Shown here in pieces: positions 1-5,217 of a DNA stretch of 6,001 nt. The stretch comes from Flavobacteriaceae bacterium (GTDB lineage Bacteria > Bacteroidota > Bacteroidia > Flavobacteriales > Flavobacteriaceae), in contig CANCFZ010000142.1 in the NCBI GenBank assembly GCA_947377425.1, positions 1 through 6,001 on the forward strand. The letters run 5' to 3'. Every line of letters begins with the position of its first letter. Position 1 is the first letter of the stretch. A program made the translations under genes and the position numbers. The notes below the pieces were generated by a model that saw only the letters and a list, made by a program, of their open reading frames with translations, ran no database searches and was not told the origin of the DNA.

Positions 1-564
1 GCAAAGGAAACCGACTTCCAATTGTTCTTACTCGAAAGTGTAGACATTGAACAACTTATTGTTAAAATGTTCAATAATAAGATTAAGAAAGCTTATTTAT
101 ACTATCCAGATGAAAAAGAAATTCTTAAAAAAGTAAAAGAAAAAATTCCAGTAAAAAAAGCTGGTGGAGGATTGGTTTACAATAAAAAAGGTGAAGTTTT
201 GTTTATTTTCAGGAATGGAAAATGGGATTTGCCCAAAGGTGGTTGCGATAAAGGCGAAGAAATTGAAGACTGTTCGACTAGAGAAGTAGAGGAAGAAACA
301 GGAGTTGGTCAATTGACAATCACAAATAGACTTCAAAAAACCTATCACGTTTTTAAAAGAAATGGTGTTTACAGATTAAAAATCACCCATTGGTTTGAAA
401 TGAAAACCGATTTTGAAGGCGAATTAATTCCACAAGCTAATGAAGGAATTGAAAAAGTTGCTTGGCTAAATCCAGAGGAAATCAAGCAAGCTTTGAATAA
501 TTCGTATGAGAATATCAAGTTGTTGTTTATAGAAGAGAATGAAAACCATAATATCAAAATCTAA
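1..564 (+). CDS. Nudix hydrolase, 5' end outside window
   Basis: Nudix-superfamily hydrolase, which would cleave a nucleoside diphosphate linked to another group; the substrate cannot be told from sequence. The frame is open from base 1 (AKETDFQLFLLESVD...), so the gene starts upstream. The TTG at 22 and the ATG at 67 are internal codons with nothing to favour them as starts. Counting from the first codon, a complete Nudix box GX5EX7REUXEEXGU occupies residues 80-102 (nt 238-306), with the G, E, RE, EE and G positions all present, so the metal-binding catalytic helix looks intact. It is preceded by FRNGKWDLPKG, the usual strand leading into the box. About 60 N-terminal residues lie before the Nudix fold, longer than a minimal Nudix protein, so there may be a small extra N-terminal region. 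The stop is TAA at 562-564. The family assignment is firm; the biological role is unknown. Confidence 0.93.
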   Translation, partial: AKETDFQLFLLESVDIEQLIVKMFNNKIKKAYLYYPDEKEILKKVKEKIPVKKAGGGLVYNKKGEVLFIFRNGKWDLPKGGCDKGEEIEDCSTREVEEETGVGQLTITNRLQKTYHVFKRNGVYRLKITHWFEMKTDFEGELIPQANEGIEKVAWLNPEEIKQALNNSYENIKLLFIEENENHNIKI

Positions 565-595
565 TTTAATTTTAATAATTTCTATGACTCTATGT

Positions 596-611
596 GTTTA
601 AAATTTTAAAC
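596..611. repeat. 16-bp perfect palindrome upstream of helicase promoter
   Basis: GTTTAAAATTTTAAAC reads the same on both strands. It lies between the Nudix stop and the helicase -7 element, ending about 21 bases before it, where the -33 region would be. It could be an operator or a weak A/T hairpin ending the Nudix transcript. In DNA this AT-rich, a palindrome of this length is only mildly unusual, so function is uncertain. Confidence 0.4.
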
Positions 612-632
612 TTATAATTCATAAATTGCAAT

Positions 633-640
633 TACCTTTG
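633..640 (+). promoter_or_regulatory. Bacteroidota -7 promoter element for helicase gene
   Basis: TACCTTTG matches the Bacteroidota -7 consensus TAnnTTTG exactly. It ends 4 bases before the helicase ATG at 645, so transcription would start at or within a base or two of the start codon. No good TTG/TTTG -33 element is visible at the usual spacing; the nearest candidate is the weak TGTGTTT around 593-599. Confidence 0.6.
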
Positions 641-644
641 CAAA

Positions 645-1991
645 ATGTATACAAATCCACATTCTACCAATTTACTTTTAAATTTAGGTATTGAAAGCTT
701 AAACGAAATGCAAGAAATGGCACAAGATGCTATTTTGAATGATGCCAATGTTTTATTATTATCTCCAACTGGTTCAGGAAAAACTTTAGCTTTTTTACTT
801 CCAATATTCGAAATGCTACAAGACGATTGCAAAAATGTTCAGTGTTTAATTTTAGTTCCTTCGCGTGAATTAGGTTTGCAAATCGAACAAGTTTGGAAAA
901 AAATGGGAACCGATTATAAAGTAAATGTTTGCTATGGCGGACATTCCATAGAAACAGAAATCAAGAATTTATCCAATCCACCAGCGGTTTTAATTGGAAC
1001 TCCGGGACGAATTGCCGATCATATTGATAGAGGAACTTTTTCTACAAATAACATTCAAACTTTAGTTTTAGACGAATTTGATAAATCATTGCAACTGGGT
1101 TTCCATGAGCAAATGTCGTTTATCATTGCTAGATTGAATAAGTTAAACAAACGTGTTTTGGTATCGGCAACGTCTGATATTGAAATTCCAAAATATACTA
1201 GAGTTATCAATCCAACAGTTTTAGATTTTATTCCAAGCGAAGAAGAAAACTCCAATCTTTCTTTAAAAATGGTGGTTTCTAAAGAGAAAGATAAAATCAA
1301 TTCATTGTTCCATTTGCTTTGTTCGTTAAAATCGGAAGCTGCAATTATCTTTTGCAACCATCGTGATGCGGCCGAAAGAATAAGTGATACACTAAACGAA
1401 AAAGGAATTTATTCGACGTATTATCATGGCGGAATGGATCAAGACGAGCGTGAACGTGCTTTAATTCAATTCCGAAATGGAAGTGTGAGTTATTTAATTA
1501 CTACTGATTTAGCAGCACGTGGATTAGATATTCCAGAAATGAAGCATGTTATTCATTATCATTTACCTTTAAAAGAAGACGAGTTCACTCATAGAAATGG
1601 TCGTACCGCCAGAATGTTAGCTTCTGGAACGGCTTATATTATCGCTCATGAAAGTGAGAAAAAGATGGAGTATCTAGATTATAAAATGCCAGTTTTGAAT
1701 GTAGAGAATTCAACAACGTTGCCAAAAGCACCAGAATTTCAGACAATATATATTAGTGGTGGAAAGAAAAACAAGTTAAATAAAATTGATATAGTAGGTT
1801 TCTTTTCTCAAAAAGGAAAATTGGAAAAAGGTGATTTAGGTTTGATTGAAGTTAAAGATTTCATTTCATTTGCCGCTGTAAAATCAAAAAAGGTTAAGGA
1901 ATTCCTTTCCAATATTCGTGATGAAAAAATGAAAGGGAAAAAGTTTAAGATTGAAGTGGCAAGAAAGGTGGTTAAGAAGGAAGAGTCTTAG
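645..1991 (+). CDS. DEAD-box ATP-dependent RNA helicase, DbpA-like
   Basis: ATP-dependent RNA helicase of 448 residues, cytoplasmic, probably acting in ribosome assembly as DbpA does (inferred from domain content). Motifs in order: Q motif glutamine at residue 23, Walker A PTGSGKT 41-47, Ia VPSREL 71-76, GG 98-99, TPGR 119-122, motif II DEFD 143-146, SAT 174-176, motif IV around IIFCNHR 234-240, motif V TTDLAARGLDIP 286-297, motif VI HRNGRTAR 316-323. Residues about 365-440 (IYISGGKKNKLNKIDIVGFF...GDLGLIEV...FAAV...KGKKFKIEVARK) fit the DbpA RNA-binding domain, an RRM-like fold that directs E. coli DbpA to 23S rRNA. Motif II has Phe where the family name has Ala; the catalytic D and E are kept. 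The next ATGs (residues 22, 25) would delete the Q motif, so 645 is the likely start. It stands alone, with its own promoter at 633-640. DbpA orthology is likely but not proven, so no symbol is given. Confidence 0.93.
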   Translation: MYTNPHSTNLLLNLGIESLNEMQEMAQDAILNDANVLLLSPTGSGKTLAFLLPIFEMLQDDCKNVQCLILVPSRELGLQIEQVWKKMGTDYKVNVCYGGHSIETEIKNLSNPPAVLIGTPGRIADHIDRGTFSTNNIQTLVLDEFDKSLQLGFHEQMSFIIARLNKLNKRVLVSATSDIEIPKYTRVINPTVLDFIPSEEENSNLSLKMVVSKEKDKINSLFHLLCSLKSEAAIIFCNHRDAAERISDTLNEKGIYSTYYHGGMDQDERERALIQFRNGSVSYLITTDLAARGLDIPEMKHVIHYHLPLKEDEFTHRNGRTARMLASGTAYIIAHESEKKMEYLDYKMPVLNVENSTTLPKAPEFQTIYISGGKKNKLNKIDIVGFFSQKGKLEKGDLGLIEVKDFISFAAVKSKKVKEFLSNIRDEKMKGKKFKIEVARKVVKKEES

Positions 1992-2013
1992 ATTTTTTAG
2001 AAAATTAGTTCAT

Positions 2014-2043
2014 AGTTTGTCATTCCATTCAGTTTGTCATTCC
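2014..2043 (+). repeat. 13-bp direct repeat (17-bp period) at left edge of GIY-YIG unit
   Basis: AGTTTGTCATTCC occurs at 2014-2026 and again at 2031-2043, separated by ATTC. The second copy is the outer part of the 23-bp inverted repeat (2032-2054); the first lacks the palindromic GTAGGAAT half. It looks like a truncated extra copy of the repeat head. Confidence 0.75.
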
Positions 2044-2054
2044 GTAGGAATCTA
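2032..2054 (+). repeat. Left 23-bp terminal inverted repeat of GIY-YIG unit
   Basis: The 23 bases are the exact reverse complement of 2397-2419. The repeat begins GTTTGTCATTCCG and contains a short hairpin ATTCC-GTA-GGAAT at 2039-2051 (5-bp stem, 3-base loop), reminiscent of REP-type extragenic palindromes. Its inner edge touches the stop codon of the GIY-YIG gene at 2055. Confidence 0.92.
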
Positions 2055-2366
2055 TTATTTAAAATGATAATTCCAAAACTCTAAATCTGAATTAATTTCT
2101 TTTATTAAATTCAACTTTTTCTCTCTTGAAAGATTCTTAATTTCTTTTTCTCTTTCTATAGCTAATTGAATCCAGCTAAACTTTTCAAAATAAATTAAAA
2201 AATGAGCATTATAACGAGCAGTAAAACTATTTGAGTTTAATTTAGTTTCGTGTTGGTGTAATCGCAATTTCAAGTTATTTGTTACACCTGTATATAAAAC
2301 TGTTCTGTTTTTATTTGTTAAAATATATACATAAAAAGTATATATTCCTTCAGTGTATTCAATCAT
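2055..2366 (-). CDS. Small GIY-YIG nuclease-domain protein
   Basis: Single-domain GIY-YIG endonuclease of 103 residues, resembling the short bacterial YhbQ/COG2827 type. Visible core: YVYIL at 12-16 (the GIY strand), YTG at 25-27 (the YIG strand), Arg35 and His39 in NLKLRLHQH, and the metal-binding Glu73 within AIEREKEIKNLSREKKLNLI, so the active site appears complete. There is no added DNA-binding domain, so target choice is unknown. I chose the ATG at 2366; a TTG at 2372 would add two residues but has no support. The putative -7 element CAAAAATA (minus strand TATTTTTG) at 2383-2390 lies 16 bases upstream. The stop codon abuts the left inverted repeat. The gene is very AT-rich, unlike its neighbours. 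It could be a repair-type nuclease or the nuclease that maintains or spreads the flanking repeats; the sequence alone does not decide. Confidence 0.88.
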   Translation of the reverse strand: MIEYTEGIYTFYVYILTNKNRTVLYTGVTNNLKLRLHQHETKLNSNSFTARYNAHFLIYFEKFSWIQLAIEREKEIKNLSREKKLNLIKEINSDLEFWNYHFK

Positions 2367-2382
2367 AATCAATTATTTTATT

Positions 2383-2390
2383 CAAAAATA
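2383..2390 (-). promoter_or_regulatory. -7 promoter element for GIY-YIG gene
   Basis: On the minus strand this reads TATTTTTG, an exact TAnnTTTG match, giving a predicted leader of roughly 13 bases before the ATG at 2366. A TTTG within the right inverted repeat (2415-2418 on the minus strand) lies 24 bases upstream, slightly beyond the usual 17-23 base spacing, and may serve as the -33 element. Confidence 0.5.
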
Positions 2391-2396
2391 GTTTTT

Positions 2397-2419
2397 TAGA
2401 TTCCTACGGAATGACAAAC
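2397..2419 (-). repeat. Right 23-bp terminal inverted repeat of GIY-YIG unit
   Basis: Exact reverse complement of 2032-2054, including the ATTCC-GTA-GGAAT hairpin. The match stops at both ends: 2420 does not pair with 2031, and 2396 does not pair with 2055. It lies upstream of the GIY-YIG gene and about 40 bases beyond the coaD stop codon. Confidence 0.92.
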
Positions 2420-2458
2420 AACGCGATTAATCTAAAGTCAGAAAAAATATGAATTGAC

Positions 2459-2911
2459 TTATATCCTCACCGAATCAGGAACCAAAACCGTATAATCTCC
2501 ACCATTTCTAATAACATCTCTTACAATACTCGACGAAATATAAGAAGTTTTAGAAGCTGTCAATAAGAAAACAGTTTCTATTTTAGACAATCTCCTGTTG
2601 GTGTGGGCAATGGCTTTTTCAAATTCAAAATCGGCTGGATTACGCAAACCACGAAGTATGAATTGAGCATCTAATTTACGGCATAAATCAATTGTTAAAC
2701 CTTCATAAGTAATGACTTTTACTTTGGGTTCGTCTTTAAAAGATTCTTCTATAAAACGTTTTCTATCTTCCAATGAAAACATGTATTTCTTTTCGGCATT
2801 GATTCCGATGGCAACAATTACTTCATCAAATAAAGAAATTCCTCTTTTGATAATATCATAATGTCCGTTTGTAATTGGGTCAAACGATCCTGGGAAAATT
2901 GCTCTTTTCAT
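2459..2911 (-). CDS. coaD: Phosphopantetheine adenylyltransferase
   Basis: Transfers AMP from ATP to 4'-phosphopantetheine to give dephospho-CoA, the penultimate step of coenzyme A synthesis, in the cytoplasm. The 150 residues are close to the usual family length of about 160. Visible motifs: GSFDPITNGH at 8-17 (nucleotidyltransferase TxGH-type signature), Lys41/Lys42 before MFSL, LRGLR at 86-90 with the conserved arginines, FEFEKAIAHTNRRL at 95-108, and the C-terminal SYISSSIVRDV at 123-133, the ISSS signature of bacterial PPAT. It is the last gene of the ddl operon. Its ATG shares one base with the stop of the preceding zinc-ribbon gene (TAATG), which suggests translational coupling. No separate promoter was seen. 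Confidence 0.97.
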   Translation of the reverse strand: MKRAIFPGSFDPITNGHYDIIKRGISLFDEVIVAIGINAEKKYMFSLEDRKRFIEESFKDEPKVKVITYEGLTIDLCRKLDAQFILRGLRNPADFEFEKAIAHTNRRLSKIETVFLLTASKTSYISSSIVRDVIRNGGDYTVLVPDSVRI

Positions 2912-3522
2912 TATTTTCTAGTTATTGCAAATATTTTTTCTTTCTTGAAAGCATCTTGTATTTCTTTTTTGGTCAAGACTTCTTTTTCAGTGGTATAATT
3001 TTTAGTAACATCTATATCATCTATTCCTGTAGATTGATCTGTTTCATAATCATTATCAGTAAGATACACGCTGTCTGTATCAATTTTATCTACTCGCGCA
3101 CAAGTGAAATGAGCATCAGAAACTTTGATAGAATAGACATCACCGACTTTTGGATTTTTAACAAATTCAGCTTCGTTTTTATCAGTTTCGTTTGATTTGT
3201 ATACACCAAATCCTACCAAAGCAGCAATAACGAACAATCCCGAAAACATCCAAACAGGAAATTTTACTGGACTTTTTTCTTTTTCTCTTTGGAATTTAGT
3301 TTTGATGCTTTCTGATAATTCTTTGAATTCATAGGTTTTTTTACAAGAATTGCATTCGGCAACCGTTATTTTACTAATTGGAAATAGTGGAATCCAATAA
3401 ATATGAGCATATTTTCCAAATACGCTGTATTTGAATGGTGCATTAGTTTCACAGGAAGGGCAATCAATATTTATGATTTGTCCGTTTTTTAAGTTGCTGG
3501 CTTTTGTTCCGTAAAATATCAT
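2911..3522 (-). CDS. Zinc-ribbon membrane protein (paralogue A)
   Basis: Function not known. The 203 residues comprise an N-terminal zinc ribbon with CPSC at 21-24 and CNSC at 57-60 (four-cysteine site), one predicted membrane segment at about 88-108 (FPVWMFSGLFVIAALVGFGVY), and a C-terminal domain of about 95 polar residues. Basic residues before the membrane segment (KTKFQREKEK) suggest that the zinc ribbon is cytoplasmic and the C-terminal part periplasmic. The start MIFYGT and the ribbon spacing recall the zinc-ribbon families annotated in many genomes; this is from memory and unchecked. It is a clear paralogue of the next gene upstream, sharing cysteine positions, KYAxxxxIPLFP, a WMF motif at the membrane, KNPxxxDVY, DNDY/ENDY and DDI. 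It lies 14 bases after that gene and overlaps coaD by one base. Sampled GC is about 31%. Confidence 0.82.
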   Translation of the reverse strand: MIFYGTKASNLKNGQIINIDCPSCETNAPFKYSVFGKYAHIYWIPLFPISKITVAECNSCKKTYEFKELSESIKTKFQREKEKSPVKFPVWMFSGLFVIAALVGFGVYKSNETDKNEAEFVKNPKVGDVYSIKVSDAHFTCARVDKIDTDSVYLTDNDYETDQSTGIDDIDVTKNYTTEKEVLTKKEIQDAFKKEKIFAITRK

Positions 3523-3536
3523 AGTTTTTGTTTTGG

Positions 3537-4142
3537 TTAGTTTCTTTTTATTGAAATAATTTCCTCTGAATTATAAAGTTTAATCAAATCTTTTTTAGAA
3601 AAATTACTTTTTTGATTCGTATAATTTTCTAAAATATTTATATCGTCTATATCATAAGGTGCATCAACTTGATAATCATTTTCAGTGGTATAAATACTGT
3701 CTTTTTTAATGTTATCGATTCTGAAAGTATAGTAATATCCTTTAGCATCTTTCATGTAATAAACATCTTCAATCATTGGATTTTTAATGAGTAAAGCTGT
3801 TTTAGTATCAGATTTAAAATAACTATACAAACCATAAATAAGACCACACACTATAGCAAAGCTACCAAAAAACATCCATAAAGGACTTCTTAAATCATTA
3901 TTTTCTTTTGCTAATTTTGACAATGTATTTTCATCTAAATCCTTTAATCCAATTTCTTGATTGCAAGTATTACAATAAACTTCTGCATATTTTTCAACTG
4001 GAAATAAAGGAATAAACGTTAATTGAGCATATTTGTTATGAACTTTATAATTCATTGTTGTATTGGAATGACAGTAAGGACAAGTAACATTATGTGCTTC
4101 GCCTTTTTTAATTATTCTGTTACTTGTTCCAACTAATACCAC
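3537..4142 (-). CDS. Zinc-ribbon membrane protein (paralogue B)
   Basis: Function not known. The 201 residues have the same architecture as paralogue A: CPYC at 21-24, CNTC at 57-60, a membrane segment at about 87-108 (SPLWMFFGSFAIVCGLIYGLYSYF), then a C-terminal domain with KNPMIEDVY at 120-128 and ENDYQVD at 154-160. The start is a GTG at 4142, six bases after the ddl stop and in the same frame as ddl. It is supported by direct alignment of MVLVGT with MIFYGT of paralogue A, which has an ATG, and no ATG is available upstream. Sampled GC is about 23% (3601-3840), far below ddl at about 35%, so this copy evolves faster or was acquired separately. The two proteins look roughly one-third identical by eye, so the duplication is old or the pair was gained together. 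Confidence 0.8.
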   Translation of the reverse strand: MVLVGTSNRIIKKGEAHNVTCPYCHSNTTMNYKVHNKYAQLTFIPLFPVEKYAEVYCNTCNQEIGLKDLDENTLSKLAKENNDLRSPLWMFFGSFAIVCGLIYGLYSYFKSDTKTALLIKNPMIEDVYYMKDAKGYYYTFRIDNIKKDSIYTTENDYQVDAPYDIDDINILENYTNQKSNFSKKDLIKLYNSEEIISIKRN

Positions 4143-4148
4143 TATAAA

Positions 4149-5135
4149 TTACTTTTTCCAAATTGGTTTTCGTTGTAAAGCTAAACTAATTTCATTATCC
4201 AACAAATCGCTCATTGCCATTTTTAAATAGGCTGCTTGTTGCGGAAAAATACTTTGTGGCGATAATCCCGGATTGGTATTGATTTCTATAAAATGCGGAA
4301 TATCATTCATAATGATAAAATCGGTTCTCGAAAAACCAGTCATTCCTAATGCTTCATATACTTTTTTAGCAGTTTCTTCTACACGGTTTTTTATTTCATT
4401 GGATATATTGGCTGGTGTAACTTCTTCGGATTTTCCTAAATATTTGGCTTCATAATCAAAGAAACTATTCTGTGAAAGAATTTCTGTAATTCCCATGACT
4501 TTGGTTTCACCTTTGTATTTAATGACTCCAACCGATACTTCTCTTCCGTTTAAATAGGATTCTATTAAAATGTCGTTGTCTTCAGCAAAAGCAAAATCCA
4601 ATGCTTTTTGAAAATCATCTAATGTTGAAACCATTGAAACTCCTAATGAACTTCCCGATTGATTTGGTTTTACAAAAAACGGTAATCCTAATTGTTCTGC
4701 AACTTGTGTTCCATCAATAGCATCGCCTTTTGATAAATAAATGGATTGTGCTTTTGGAATATCAAATTTTGATAAAACCGAAAGTGTATCTCGCTTGTTG
4801 AACGTCAAACTCGATTGATAAAATCCGCAACCTGTGTACGGAATTTCTAATAATTCCCAATAGGCTTGCAGGTGTCCATCTTCGCCAGGAGTTCCATGAA
4901 TGGTGTTTGAAATCACATCAAATTTAACTACTTCATTATCTTTTGTAAACGAAAAATCAGCTTTGTTGATGGGATATTTTATTTGGTCAATCAAACAGTA
5001 CCATTCGTTTAACAGAATGTGTACTTCAAAAGGCTTGTATTTTGATTTGTCTAAGTGATTCAAAATCAATTGACCACTTCGTAAAGATATTACAGATTCG
5101 TCTGAATATCCGCCCATAACAACAGCTACGTTCAT
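4149..5135 (-). CDS. ddl: D-alanine--D-alanine ligase
   Basis: ATP-dependent joining of two D-alanines to give the dipeptide used by MurF in cytoplasmic peptidoglycan precursor synthesis. The 328 residues cover the complete ATP-grasp enzyme. Visible: GGYSDE at 8-13 (Glu13 binds the first D-Ala amine), HGTPGEDG at 80-87, the glycine/serine ATP loop KPNQSGSSLG at 156-165, ESYLNGREVSVGV 192-204, omega-loop FFDYEAKY at 225-232 with the Lys-Tyr pair of D-Ala-specific ligases rather than a VanA-type loop, SRTDF 269-273 (Arg270, Asp272), and EINTNPGLSPQS 284-295 (Glu284 and Asn286 for Mg, serine at the end). All catalytic positions expected from E. coli DdlB are present, so it should be active and D-Ala-D-Ala forming. 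It is the first gene of the operon with the zinc-ribbon pair and coaD, and is divergent from the PASTA gene. Confidence 0.97.
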   Translation of the reverse strand: MNVAVVMGGYSDESVISLRSGQLILNHLDKSKYKPFEVHILLNEWYCLIDQIKYPINKADFSFTKDNEVVKFDVISNTIHGTPGEDGHLQAYWELLEIPYTGCGFYQSSLTFNKRDTLSVLSKFDIPKAQSIYLSKGDAIDGTQVAEQLGLPFFVKPNQSGSSLGVSMVSTLDDFQKALDFAFAEDNDILIESYLNGREVSVGVIKYKGETKVMGITEILSQNSFFDYEAKYLGKSEEVTPANISNEIKNRVEETAKKVYEALGMTGFSRTDFIIMNDIPHFIEINTNPGLSPQSIFPQQAAYLKMAMSDLLDNEISLALQRKPIWKK

Positions 5136-5159
5136 TGCGATTTTATTTTAATTACTATA

Positions 5160-5167
5160 CAAAAATA
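5160..5167 (-). promoter_or_regulatory. -7 promoter element of the ddl operon
   Basis: The minus strand reads TATTTTTG, an exact TAnnTTTG match, 24 bases upstream of the ddl ATG, giving a leader of about 20 bases. No convincing -33 TTG is seen at the normal spacing. It is the only promoter-like site found for the four-gene minus-strand operon. Confidence 0.5.
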
Positions 5168-5173
5168 GCACAA

Positions 5174-5200
5174 TTGTTGAAACTAAAAATTATATCTTTG
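5174..5200 (+). promoter_or_regulatory. Promoter of the PASTA-rluD operon
   Basis: TATCTTTG at 5193-5200 matches TAnnTTTG. TTGTTG at 5174-5179 is the candidate -33 region, with 13-16 bases between, slightly short of the usual spacing. The predicted leader before the ATG at 5218 is about 14 bases, A/T-rich and without a Shine-Dalgarno. It lies back to back with the ddl promoter; ACAATTGT, an 8-bp palindrome at 5170-5177, sits between the two -7 elements. Confidence 0.5.
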
Positions 5201-5217
5201 CGATAAATACTATTTTT

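Larger units (their letters stand above)
2032..2419 (-). mobile_element. Candidate 388-bp repeat-bounded GIY-YIG nuclease unit
   Basis: Perfect 23-bp inverted repeats at 2032-2054 and 2397-2419 enclose one small nuclease gene and almost nothing else. The unit sits between two convergent housekeeping transcripts (helicase + and coaD -), a place where insertion would be harmless. The enclosed gene is about 23% GC over 2101-2340, against about 35% in the helicase (841-1080), which suggests a different origin. No target-site duplication is evident: outside left reads CCATTCA, outside right AACGCG. No transposase is present. Mobility is an inference from the arrangement; an alternative is that the repeats are independent genomic palindromes captured next to the gene. 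Confidence 0.55.

Noticed and set aside
22..24. TTG as the start of the Nudix gene
   Set aside because: The frame stays open to base 1 and reads as protein before this codon (AKETDFQ), so the true start is upstream of the window.
1055..1357. Minus-strand open frame of 100 codons inside the helicase gene
   Set aside because: It lies wholly within the helicase motif region and has no domain or promoter of its own.
1992..2013. Possible intrinsic terminator after the helicase gene (TTTTTTAGAAAA)
   Set aside because: The stem is only about four A-T pairs with no GC and no following T-tract, too weak to call.
2364..2372. TTG start at 2372 for the GIY-YIG gene
   Set aside because: An ATG lies only two codons downstream at 2366, well placed behind the -7 element; nothing favours the TTG.
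2020..2430. Target-site duplication around the GIY-YIG unit
   Set aside because: The bases outside the two repeats (CCATTCA and AACGCG) do not match, so no duplication can be claimed.
2875..3195. Plus-strand open frame of 106 codons over coaD and paralogue A
   Set aside because: It is the antisense of two well-supported genes, Phe/Ile-rich with no recognisable domain, typical of a shadow frame in AT-rich DNA.
3537..4142. Paralogue B as a readthrough extension of ddl
   Set aside because: It is in the same frame, but a TAA separates them and ddl already has full family length. The MVLVGT start aligns with the independent start of paralogue A.
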